From JBHEMT01 sp046262435 (GTDB lineage: Bacteria; Chloroflexota; Dormibacteria; Aeolococcales; Aeolococcaceae), in contig JBHEMT010000130.1 of assembly GCA_046262435.1 (NCBI GenBank), positions 1-31,659 of the forward strand: 31,659 nt of DNA, given 5' to 3'. Position numbers and translations under genes: made by a program. Below, piece by piece: positions 8,274 to 15,351 of this stretch. The notes below the pieces were generated by a model. That model searched no databases, was not told the origin of the DNA, and saw only the letters and a program-made list of their open reading frames with translations. How positions within the stretch are numbered: the first letter of the stretch is position 1; every line of letters begins with the position of its first letter.

Positions 8274-9175
8274 ACCGCCTCCCCGGCACGGGCGCGGTCG
8301 AGCAGCCCGGCCAAATCCTGGGGCAGCGGCGAGGAGTACTCGCACGGCCGCCCGTCCTCGGGATGGCGGAAGCGCAGCCGTTGCGCGTGCAGCGCCGGTC
8401 GGCCCGACTCTCGAGCGGCGCCGTACACGCTGTCCCCGACCACCGGCCGGCCGATCGAGGCAAGGTGGACGCGGATCTGGTGGGTGCGCCCGGTGCGCAG
8501 CGACACCTCGAGCACGCTGGTCGCGGCGCAGCGCTCGATCACCCGGAAGTCGGTCTGAGCGGGGCGTCCGGCGTCCAGCACCCGCATCCGCTGCCGGTGG
8601 ACCGGGTCGCGACCGATCGGCGCATCGATCTCGCCGCTGTCCTCGCGCAGCACCCCGCGCACCATCGTCCAGTAGTCCCTGCCCAGCGAGCGGTCGGCCA
8701 GCTGGGCGGCGAGGGCGCAGTGGGCGGCTTCGGTCTTGGCCACCACCAGGAGCCCGCTGGTGAAACGGTCGAGACGGTGCACGATTCCCGGGCGCTCAGC
8801 GCCGCCGGCGTGCGACCAGGTGTCGCCCCGCTGGCGGAGCCCGTCAGCCAGCGTGCCGGTGGGGTGGCCGGGGGCGGGATGCACCACCAATCCCGCGGGT
8901 TTGTCGATCACGGCCAGCCAGTTGTCCTCGGCAACCACCCGCAGGGCCACATCCGGGCCGAGCAGGGGGGATGGGGCCGCCGGCGCCGGTGGCTCGAGAA
9001 AATCGACCACGTCGCGGGCGTGGAGCCGCTGCCCGGGGCGGCCGGGACGACCGTTGACCAGCACCAGTCCGGCGCTGATCAGGGTCTGCGCCGCCGACCG
9101 GCTGAGCTGGGCGCGCTCCGCCACCTGGAGGTCGAGCCGCTGCCCCTCGCCGATGTCGGTGGCCACGGCATTCAT
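8270..9175 (-). CDS. rluD: RluA/RluD-family pseudouridine synthase
   Basis: Isomerises uridine to pseudouridine in large-subunit rRNA. 301 aa. An N-terminal S4 RNA-binding domain (about 10-62, ending in RLHARDVVDFLEPP) precedes the RluA catalytic domain. The catalytic Asp is D136 in GIVHRLDRFTSGLLVVAKT. Other family pieces are VIDKPAGLVVHP and LRTGRTHQIRVHLASIGRPVVGD. Start ATG 9175 overlaps the lspA stop as ATGA, the classical lspA-rluD junction. RluD-type specificity (helix 69 of 23S rRNA) is inferred from the neighbour and the S4 domain; the sequence alone does not separate RluD from RluC/YlyB homologues. Confidence 0.92.
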   Translation of the reverse strand: MNAVATDIGEGQRLDLQVAERAQLSRSAAQTLISAGLVLVNGRPGRPGQRLHARDVVDFLEPPAPAAPSPLLGPDVALRVVAEDNWLAVIDKPAGLVVHPAPGHPTGTLADGLRQRGDTWSHAGGAERPGIVHRLDRFTSGLLVVAKTEAAHCALAAQLADRSLGRDYWTMVRGVLREDSGEIDAPIGRDPVHRQRMRVLDAGRPAQTDFRVIERCAATSVLEVSLRTGRTHQIRVHLASIGRPVVGDSVYGAARESGRPALHAQRLRFRHPEDGRPCEYSSPLPQDLAGLLDRARAGEAV

Positions 9176-9669
9176 GATGCAGCCCTCCGGCCGGGCGCGG
9201 GCGCGGCGTCCTCACCCCGCCGGCCACGGCCGCCGAAGGTGAGCACGGCCACCAGGATGCCGATCACGATGCAGGCGTCGGCGAGGTTGAAGATCGGCCA
9301 GATGTGGACGTCGACGTAGTCGACGACGTAGCCCTGCCGGAAGCGGTCGACGGCATTGGCGGCGGCACCGCCGAGGATGCAGCCGAGGACCACCTGGGTC
9401 AGCGCGCCGCGCCCGAAGCGCTGGCCGGCGAGCACGATGTAGGCGCCCACCAGTACGGCCACCACGAGAAAGACGTTCTGCAGTCCGGGGAACAGCCCGA
9501 AGGCGGCTCCGTGGTTGTTGATGTGGTGCAGGGTGACCGGCGAGCCCGCGCCCACCTCGGACCCGAGCGGGATGGCGTTGCTCACCACCCGCTTGACCAG
9601 GTGGTCGGCGAGGAACACCACCGCAGCGGTGGCCATCAGCACCACAAACGCGCGCAGGCTGAATCGCAC
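9172..9669 (-). CDS. lspA: Lipoprotein signal peptidase (signal peptidase II)
   Basis: Membrane aspartyl protease that cleaves signal peptides of diacylglyceryl-modified prolipoproteins. From GTG 9669 it has 165 aa and four predicted membrane helices (about 4-22, 66-82, 90-107, 126-145). Both catalytic Asp motifs are present: ANAVDRF (D108) and FNLADACI (D131). The conserved VxLHHINNHGAAFG segment is also seen. The upstream GTG 9729 would add 20 residues without a hydrophobic segment and would overlap ileS by 52 nt; GTG 9669 lies 8 nt after the ileS stop and fits the family length. The basic C-terminal tail (GRGRRGEDAAPAPGRR) is cytoplasmic. Confidence 0.94.
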   Translation of the reverse strand: MRFSLRAFVVLMATAAVVFLADHLVKRVVSNAIPLGSEVGAGSPVTLHHINNHGAAFGLFPGLQNVFLVVAVLVGAYIVLAGQRFGRGALTQVVLGCILGGAAANAVDRFRQGYVVDYVDVHIWPIFNLADACIVIGILVAVLTFGGRGRRGEDAAPAPGRRAAS

Positions 9670-9677
9670 GGGCCCGC

Positions 9678-12662
9678 TCAGCGGGCCACTCCGACCCACA
9701 CCGGGTCGGTGCCGAGCCTGCCCTCCCACTCCCGGAGAACCGCCTCGGGGCGCACCCCGCTGGCGATGCTCAGCGCCAGGGTCTCGGTCTTGAGATGTTC
9801 GCCGTGCCGCGCAACCGCGCGGGCGAGGTCGCCGCCGGTGTCGAGGTGCAGGGTGATGCGGTCGTCGAGAGCCAGGTCGGCCTGCTTGCGAAGGTCGTTG
9901 ACCTTGCGGCTCAGCTCGCGAATCAGCCCCTCGAGGCGGAGCTCGTCGGTGACTGTCGTGTCCAGGCTGACCGACTCGTGGCCGGCCTGGCTCGCCGCGT
10001 CCGTGTAGTCGACAGCCTTGACGTTGAGCTCCTCGGCGAAGATCGCCTCCAGCTCTGCGGTGAAGCGGGCGCCGTGAACTGTGGCGCGGGCCAGTGGCTG
10101 GCGCACCTTGACCCGGGCCACCTCGCGGGCGGCGAGTCCCTCTTCGACCAGGCGGCGCAGCCGGTTCATCTCGATCACCAGCTCGGGGTCGGCCCAGCTG
10201 TCCGGGGCGCTCGGATAGTCACTGAGGTGCACCGAGTCGGCGCCGCCCTCCTGTGGCCGATGGTCGCCCTCGTAGCCGTGCAGGTTGCGATAAATCCGCT
10301 CGCTGACAAAGGGCATGAAGGGCGCGATCAGCCGCGCAACCGTCTCCACCGCCGTGTACAGGGTGGCGTAGGCGGCCCGCTTGTCCTCGTCGGATAACGC
10401 GCCGGCGCCGTCAACCGGCGGAGGCGCGCTCCCGTTGCCGGGCGCGGCCGGTCCCTGATCGCCCTTCCAGAAGCGACGTCGCGAGCGGCGCACGTACCAC
10501 TTGGACAGGTCGTCGACAAAGGCCTCGATCGCCCGGGTTGCGGCGGGCGCGTCGTAGCCATCCATGGCGATGCGCACGCCGTCGACGGTCTCGGCGAGCC
10601 GGGCCATGCACCACCGGTCCAGGGTGGGCCGCGCGACCACGGCGGGCACCGGCGCAGCCGGGTCGAAGCCGTCGATCTCGGCGTAGCTGACCAGGAACGA
10701 GTAGGTGTTCCACAGGGTCAGCAGGAAGCGGCGCACCACGTCCTGCACCGCCTCGGGGGCGAAGCGGTACTCGCTGCCCGCGCTGACCGCGCTGAAGAAG
10801 TACCAGCGGGTGGCATCGGCGCCGAACTGGTCGAACATGCTCATCGGGTTGACCGTGATCCGCCGCGACTTGGACATCTTCTTGCCCTGCCGGTCGACCA
10901 CCAGGCCGAGACAGATCACGTTGCGGTACGCTGCCTCGTCGAAGAGCAGGGTGCTGATCGCCAGCAGCGAGAAGAACCAGCCGCGGGTCTGGTCGAGGGC
11001 CTCGGTGATGAAGTCGGCGGGATGACGCTGCTCGAACAGCTCGCGGTTCTCGAACGGGTAATGGTGCTGGGCAAATGGCATCGAGCCCGAGTCGTACCAA
11101 CAGTCGATCACGTCGGGAACCCGGCGCATGGTGCCGCCGCAGTCCGCGCAGGCCAGGGTGATCTCGTCGAGGAGCGGCTTGTGCAGGTCGTCCTGCGCGC
11201 TCAGGCCGATCTCCTCGGCGCTGCCGACGCAGCGCCGCCCGTCGCACTCGGCGCTCTCGCACAGCCAGATGGGCAGCGGCGTCCCCCAGTAGCGCGAGCG
11301 GGAGAGGTTCCAGTCGACCAGGTTCTCCAGCCAGTTGCCCATCCGCCCGTCGCGGATGTGGGCCGGCTGCCAGTTGACTGAGCGATTGTTGTCGAGCAGC
11401 TGCTGCTTGACCGCGGTGGTCCTGATGAACCACGAGGTCAGCGCGTAGTAGATGAGCGCGCTGTCGCAGCGCCAGCAGAACGGGTAGCTGTGGGTGATCC
11501 GCTCGGCGCGGTAGAGCAGGCCCATCTCGCGCAGGTCGGCGGTGATCCGCGCGTCGGTCTCGCCGTTGTGATCCTTGACCCGCAGCCCCGCGTAGCGCGA
11601 GGGTTCGAGAAAACGGCCGTCCAGCCCGACGGTGTGGCGGACGGTGACTCCGGCGGCCTGGCAGAGCTCGAGGTCGGTCTCGCCGTAGGCCGCGGAGGTG
11701 TGGACGATGCCGGTGCCGTCATCCATGGAGACCATGTGCGGCGCGGCGAGGACCACGTAGGCGAGTCCGTCGGCGCGGGTCTCCTCGAAGAGTGGCTGGT
11801 AGTGGAGGTCGACCAGCGCCGAGCCGGGCATCTCCTCGATCACCTCGTACTCGCCCTCGAGCACGGCGAGCCGCGCGCTCGCCAGGATCAGGTCCTCGTC
11901 GCCCTGGCGCACGCGGGTGTACTGCTCGCGCGGATGCACCGCCAGGGCGACGTTGCCGGGCAGCGTCCACGGCGTGGTGGTCCAGGCCAGCAGGAAGGTG
12001 CGCCCGTCGCCTTCCTCGAGCCGGAACTTGATGTACACGGAGGGGTCGGGAGTCTCGTCCTTGTAGCCCTGGGAGAGCTCGTGCGAGGAGAGCGAGGTCT
12101 GGCAGCGCGGGCAGTACGGGGCCACCTTGTAGCCCTGGTAGAGCAGGTCGCGGTCCCAGAGCTGCTTGAGGCTCCACCACACCGACTCGATGTAGCTGCC
12201 CTCGTAGGTGCGGTAGGGATGCTCCATGTCCAGCCAGAAGCCCATTCGCCGGGTGAGCGCCTCCCACTCGTCGATGTACTCGCTGACCGAGGCCTTGCAG
12301 AGCGCGTTGAACTCGGCCACGCCGTAGTCCTCGATCTGCCGTTTGCCGCTGATCTTCAGGCTGCGCTCCACCTCGAGCTCGACCGGCAGCCCGTGGGTGT
12401 CCCAGCCGGCCTTGCGGTCAACCGAGAAACCGCACATCTCGCGATGCCGGGCGAAGAGGTCCTTGTAGGCGCGGGCCAGGACGTGGTGGATCCCTGGCGC
12501 GCCGTTGGCGGTGGGTGGGCCCTCGTAGAAGACGAAGGGAGGTGCCCCACGACGCTGCTCCAAAGACCGGGCGAACACGCGGTGTTCGCGCCAGAACGCG
12601 AGCACCTCGAGCTCCGAATCCGCGAATGCTGCGCGACTGGACACGGGCAGGAAGCGCGGCAT
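9678..12662 (-). CDS. ileS: Isoleucyl-tRNA synthetase, class-2 (IleRS2) type with GIHH signature
   Basis: Charges tRNA(Ile) with isoleucine; class I synthetase with an editing domain. 994 aa. The order is the Rossmann half with the adenylate signature, the CP1 editing domain (about 200-400, containing LAWTTTPWTLPGNVAL and DDGTGIVHTSAAYGETD), the catalytic half with KMSKS (GKKMSKSRR), and the anticodon-binding domain. It is the eukaryote-like IleRS2 type: MESVWW-like IESVWWSLKQLWDR, no C-terminal zinc-finger domain of the common bacterial IleRS1. The HIGH motif is GIHH (57-60) instead of HxGH. IleRS2 enzymes are known to be mupirocin-resistant. Start ATG 12662, preceded by TATCCT at 12678-12673. 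A run of lspA, rluD, gmk, coaBC and priA follows. Confidence 0.95.
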   Translation of the reverse strand: MPRFLPVSSRAAFADSELEVLAFWREHRVFARSLEQRRGAPPFVFYEGPPTANGAPGIHHVLARAYKDLFARHREMCGFSVDRKAGWDTHGLPVELEVERSLKISGKRQIEDYGVAEFNALCKASVSEYIDEWEALTRRMGFWLDMEHPYRTYEGSYIESVWWSLKQLWDRDLLYQGYKVAPYCPRCQTSLSSHELSQGYKDETPDPSVYIKFRLEEGDGRTFLLAWTTTPWTLPGNVALAVHPREQYTRVRQGDEDLILASARLAVLEGEYEVIEEMPGSALVDLHYQPLFEETRADGLAYVVLAAPHMVSMDDGTGIVHTSAAYGETDLELCQAAGVTVRHTVGLDGRFLEPSRYAGLRVKDHNGETDARITADLREMGLLYRAERITHSYPFCWRCDSALIYYALTSWFIRTTAVKQQLLDNNRSVNWQPAHIRDGRMGNWLENLVDWNLSRSRYWGTPLPIWLCESAECDGRRCVGSAEEIGLSAQDDLHKPLLDEITLACADCGGTMRRVPDVIDCWYDSGSMPFAQHHYPFENRELFEQRHPADFITEALDQTRGWFFSLLAISTLLFDEAAYRNVICLGLVVDRQGKKMSKSRRITVNPMSMFDQFGADATRWYFFSAVSAGSEYRFAPEAVQDVVRRFLLTLWNTYSFLVSYAEIDGFDPAAPVPAVVARPTLDRWCMARLAETVDGVRIAMDGYDAPAATRAIEAFVDDLSKWYVRRSRRRFWKGDQGPAAPGNGSAPPPVDGAGALSDEDKRAAYATLYTAVETVARLIAPFMPFVSERIYRNLHGYEGDHRPQEGGADSVHLSDYPSAPDSWADPELVIEMNRLRRLVEEGLAAREVARVKVRQPLARATVHGARFTAELEAIFAEELNVKAVDYTDAASQAGHESVSLDTTVTDELRLEGLIRELSRKVNDLRKQADLALDDRITLHLDTGGDLARAVARHGEHLKTETLALSIASGVRPEAVLREWEGRLGTDPVWVGVAR

Positions 12663-12672
12663 GGGCCGATCT

Positions 12673-12678
12673 AGGATA
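12673..12678 (-). promoter_or_regulatory. Possible -10 box of ileS (TATCCT)
   Basis: On the minus strand TATCCT ends 10 nt before the ileS ATG. A start 7 nt after it would leave a leader of about 4 nt with no room for a ribosome-binding site. No clear -35 is seen. The 66-nt gap between yggS and ileS is too short for a T-box leader. Confidence 0.35.
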
Positions 12679-12728
12679 GCGAACGCATCGATCGGTTCCC
12701 GCCCCGGGTGCCGCTCCTCGAATGCCGC

Positions 12729-13421
12729 CTAGCTCGTTCGGCCGCCGAACAGCGCGCGGCCGATCCGCACCGTCGTGGCGCCCTCCTCGATGGCCACCTC
12801 GTAGTCGCCGCTCATACCCATGCTCAGCTCGGGCAGCTCCAGCTCCAGCTCCAGCTCGAGCAGGTCGCGCAGGCCACGAAGCCGCCGGAAGGTGGGCCGG
12901 ACCTCCTCGGGATCGGCGGCCGGAGCGGCAACGGTCATCAGGCCGCGCAGCCGCAGGCCGGGCAGCCGGGCCACCTCGCGGGCAAGCTCGAGCAGGCCGG
13001 CGCGCTGCACGCCGGCCCGCCCGGGCAGGCCGGTGAGCTCCACCTCGAGCAATGCGTCAAGTGGAGGGCCGTTCGCTCGGGCCCGCGCCAGCCGCTCGGC
13101 GAGGCGGAGGGAGTCCACGGTCTCAATCACGTCGAAGAGCCCGGCGGCCACCGTGGACTTGTTCGACTGCAGCGGCCCGATCAGGTGCCAGCGTCCCGCC
13201 GCCACCTCGGCGCGCTTGTTCACCGCCTCCTGCACCCGGTTCTCGCCGACGTCGCTGATCCCGCACGCCAGCGCCTCGCGGACCTGGGCCGCGGCAACGG
13301 TCTTGGTCACGGCCACCAGAGTCACGCTCGCGGGGTCGCGGCGCACCCGTGTGGCTGCGCTGCCGATCCGCTCGGTGATGGACGCAACGGCGCTGGCGAT
13401 CTGGCTCACGTCGGCCAGCAT
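12729..13421 (-). CDS. yggS: PLP homeostasis protein (YggS family)
   Basis: Pyridoxal-phosphate-binding alanine-racemase-fold protein involved in vitamin B6 and amino-acid balance; no catalytic activity is established for the family. About 230 aa from ATG 13421 (TTG 13427 would add two residues). Motifs: LVAVTK with the PLP Lys (K40), GENRVQEA, WHLIGPLQSNK, LRLRGLMTV, and LSMGMSGDYEVAIEEG-ATTVRIGRALFG. A run LELELELEL near the C-terminal third is encoded by a hexanucleotide repeat. In many Gram-positive genomes yggS is followed by sepF, yggT and divIVA before ileS; here ileS follows after 66 nt. Confidence 0.94.
   Translation of the reverse strand: MLADVSQIASAVASITERIGSAATRVRRDPASVTLVAVTKTVAAAQVREALACGISDVGENRVQEAVNKRAEVAAGRWHLIGPLQSNKSTVAAGLFDVIETVDSLRLAERLARARANGPPLDALLEVELTGLPGRAGVQRAGLLELAREVARLPGLRLRGLMTVAAPAADPEEVRPTFRRLRGLRDLLELELELELPELSMGMSGDYEVAIEEGATTVRIGRALFGGRTS
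12835..12858. repeat. Hexanucleotide tandem repeat inside yggS
   Basis: On the plus strand AGCTCC occurs three times in a row followed by AGCTCG, encoding Leu-Glu dipeptides on the minus strand. A 6-nt unit keeps the frame if copies are gained or lost. Confidence 0.7.
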
Positions 13422-13430
13422 CGCCAATCA

Positions 13431-14150
13431 CTAGCGCCGGGCGCGGCCGCCACCTCTGGTGTGCGGCCCCGCAACGGACCCCGCAGCCGAGCCTCGCCCG
13501 GAGCGGACCGACGTGGATACACCCGGGGCGGTGAGCGGTTCGGTGAGAGCAACCGTGGTCAGGGTCCGTGCCATCCACTCACAGACGGCCAGCGCCTCGG
13601 CCTGGCTCACTCCCATGGTGTCCTCGAGTGCCACCAGCGCCTCGGGCCCGATCACCACCCCGAGGGCCAGCTTGAGCCGGCGCAGCGCGACCGGATCGGC
13701 GCGCTCTTCCGCGGGGCGGAGGGCCGCGTCGATCCACTCCCGCCGGAAGCCGGGACGAACCCGGACGGCGTCGGCACGCGGCGTGGTGCCATCGACGGTG
13801 CGCAACAGGGAGAGCGCCATCACCGCGCGGATCAGGGGCTCGCGATCGAGCAGCAGCCGGTACATCCGATCGGCGGCCGTGGCCACCCGGTCGGCGGCGC
13901 TACCCCCCTCGGGGATGGAGGGCACGAAGTCCTCACGCATGCTCCACAGCCCGTCCTGGAGCGCAGCGCTCAGCAGGCTCAGCTGATCCGGAAAGTAGCG
14001 GTACGCCGTCGCGGTGGAGACCAGCGCCTCGGCGGCCACCTCGGGCATCGAGGGCAGCCGGCCCGCTTGGACCAGCGCCACCGCTGCACCGACGATCGCT
14101 CGCCGGGTGCGCTCGCGCTGGTTCGGCCTGCCGGGCGATCCTGCTCCCAC
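13431..14150 (-). CDS. TetR-family transcriptional regulator
   Basis: About 239 aa. N-terminal TetR helix-turn-helix: RERTRRAIVGAAVALVQAG, then SMPEVAAEALVSTATAYRYFPD, the last part being the recognition helix plus the YRYFP family mark. The rest (about 70-210) is a helical ligand domain I cannot assign, followed by a Gly/Arg/Ser-rich tail. Start GTG 14150 has AGGAGGT at 14168-14162, 11-12 nt upstream. It is divergent from the cupin gene, with 107 nt between them holding an inverted repeat over the cupin promoter, so it most likely represses that gene and itself. It sits between nrdR and yggS. Confidence 0.88.
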   Translation of the reverse strand: MGAGSPGRPNQRERTRRAIVGAAVALVQAGRLPSMPEVAAEALVSTATAYRYFPDQLSLLSAALQDGLWSMREDFVPSIPEGGSAADRVATAADRMYRLLLDREPLIRAVMALSLLRTVDGTTPRADAVRVRPGFRREWIDAALRPAEERADPVALRRLKLALGVVIGPEALVALEDTMGVSQAEALAVCEWMARTLTTVALTEPLTAPGVSTSVRSGRGSAAGSVAGPHTRGGGRARR

Positions 14151-14177
14151 CTCGTGAGCATACCTCCTGATGAGAGG

Positions 14178-14206
14178 TTGACATCATCACGATAGCCGTC
14201 TACGCT
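14178..14206 (+). promoter_or_regulatory. Sigma70-type promoter of the cupin gene
   Basis: TTGACA (14178-14183), 17-nt spacer, TACGCT (14201-14206). The -35 is perfect and the -10 fits TANNNT. The start is expected near 14213, leaving a leader with GGGGAGG at 14242-14248, 9 nt before the cupin ATG. On the opposite strand TATCGT (14194-14189) could be the -10 of tetR. Confidence 0.7.
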
Positions 14207-14220
14207 AGTGAGAGATCACT
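14207..14220. promoter_or_regulatory. TetR operator candidate (inverted repeat)
   Basis: AGTGA-GAGA-TCACT: perfect 5-bp arms with a 4-nt spacer, starting right after the -10 of the cupin promoter and spanning the expected start site. The position fits repression by the divergent TetR protein. A second dyad TGATG/CATCA (14168-14172 and 14182-14186) overlaps the -35. Confidence 0.5.
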
Positions 14221-14257
14221 CGCATAAAGGCGCAGAACGAAGGGGAGGGCCGGACTC

Positions 14258-14740
14258 ATGGGCATTCAGGTGGTTGGACCAAACGACGGAGAGCAGGCAG
14301 GTGCCGGCCCCATTCGCTGCCGGATCATCGAGGACGGCTCGCACACCGACCACCGGCTCGGCCTGATTGAGGCGGTCGTCCCACCCGGACCGGCCGCTCC
14401 GCCGCAACACATTCATCGTGAGCACGACGAGATCTTCATCGTCACCCGCGGGCGGTTGCGCTTCACCTCGGGCGATGCGAGCGTCGAGGTGAGCGCCGGG
14501 TCCTGCGTGACCGTGCCCGCAGGCACCGCGCACACGTTCTCCAACCCCTTCGACGAGGTGGGCAGCTTCATCTGCACGCTGTCGCCCGACCTCTACGTCC
14601 AGTACTTCCGCGACCTCGGCAACCTTCCTGTTGACGAGAAGGGTCTGCTCAGCCCGGCAGACATTGGCCGCACCATGGCCGGCTATGCGACCGACGTGGT
14701 CGCCCCCGCACGCCAAGCCGAGGCGCCGGCGACGACCTAG
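14258..14740 (+). CDS. Cupin domain protein
   Basis: A 160-aa single-domain cupin (Cupin_2 type). Both cupin motifs are complete: motif 1 HIHREHDE (H51, H53, E58) with the closing Gly of VTRG, and motif 2 GSCVTVPAGTAHTFSN (third metal His, H92). A mononuclear metal site is therefore expected. The C-terminal extension (about 105-160) with LYVQYFRDLGNL resembles that of quercetinase-like or sugar/antibiotic-pathway cupins, but I cannot name a substrate. Start ATG 14258 has a good ribosome-binding site (GGGGAGG, 9 nt). It is divergent from tetR and probably under its control, and it ends 8 nt from the convergent nrdR. Confidence 0.88.
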   Translation: MGIQVVGPNDGEQAGAGPIRCRIIEDGSHTDHRLGLIEAVVPPGPAAPPQHIHREHDEIFIVTRGRLRFTSGDASVEVSAGSCVTVPAGTAHTFSNPFDEVGSFICTLSPDLYVQYFRDLGNLPVDEKGLLSPADIGRTMAGYATDVVAPARQAEAPATT

Positions 14741-14748
14741 CTCCCCGC

Positions 14749-15291
14749 CTACTTGCCGAGGTCGAGGATGCCGCTGGAGTCGTCCGGCCGGCGGCGCGGG
14801 CGCCGGCCCGAGGCGGCCGCGCCGCGGCGCATGCCCGGCGGGTTGGCGAGCACCTCCTCGATGCTGGCGCGCATGTCGTCGACGTCCTTGAACGAGCGAT
14901 ACACCGAGGCGAACCGGATGTAGACGATCTCATCGAGGTCGCGCAGCCTGGTCATCACCAGCTCACCGACATCGCGGCTGGCCACCTCGGTGAGGTTGCG
15001 GCCGCGCAGCGCGTTCTCCACATCCTCGACGATGGCCTCGAGCTGGACGGAGGCGACGTCGCGTTTTTTGGACGCGCTGAGCAGACCGCCGAGCAGCTTC
15101 TGCCGGTTCCACTCCTCGCGGCGTCCGTCCTTCTTGACCACGTAGAGGTGCTGCACCTCGATGCGCTCATAGGTCGTGAAGCGCTTTCCGCAGGTCAGAC
15201 ACTCGCGACGGCGTCGGATCGCCTCGCCGGTCTCCGAGTCGCGGGAGTCGACGACCTTGGAGTTGTCCTCGGTGCAGAAGGGACAGCGCAT
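14749..15291 (-). CDS. nrdR: Transcriptional repressor NrdR
   Basis: ATP/dATP-sensing repressor of ribonucleotide reductase genes. 180 aa. The N-terminal zinc ribbon has C3, C6, C31 and C34 (MRCPFC...CLTC) followed by GKRFTTYERIE; the ATP-cone domain covers about 46-136 (VVKKDGRREEWNRQKLLGGL, ...EIVYIRFASVYRSFKDVDD). A C-terminal tail of about 30 residues rich in Arg, Gly and Asp extends past the usual 150-aa length. Start ATG 15291. It follows ftsZ on the same strand with a strong GC hairpin between them. No nrd genes lie in the window, so its targets are elsewhere. Confidence 0.96.
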   Translation of the reverse strand: MRCPFCTEDNSKVVDSRDSETGEAIRRRRECLTCGKRFTTYERIEVQHLYVVKKDGRREEWNRQKLLGGLLSASKKRDVASVQLEAIVEDVENALRGRNLTEVASRDVGELVMTRLRDLDEIVYIRFASVYRSFKDVDDMRASIEEVLANPPGMRRGAAASGRRPRRRPDDSSGILDLGK

Positions 15292-15316
15292 GGCGGCACT
15301 GGCGCCCGGTGCTCGA

Positions 15317-15337
15317 GCCGGGCCACGGCGGCCCGGC
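15317..15337. terminator. GC-rich hairpin between ftsZ and nrdR
   Basis: Perfect 8-bp stem GCCGGGCC / GGCCCGGC with a 5-nt loop, 15 nt after the ftsZ stop. There is no T-run after it in either direction, so it is either a U-less terminator, an attenuator or an mRNA-stabilising stem. Confidence 0.4.
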
Positions 15338-15351
15338 CCGAAACCGTGCGA

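Noticed and set aside
12663..12728. T-box riboswitch upstream of ileS
   Set aside because: Only 66 nt separate yggS and ileS and no T-box sequence is seen; too short for the element.
12708..14195. Plus-strand open frame of 495 codons opposite yggS and tetR
   Set aside because: Opposite strand encodes clear YggS and TetR proteins; no domain or ribosome-binding site in the plus frame.
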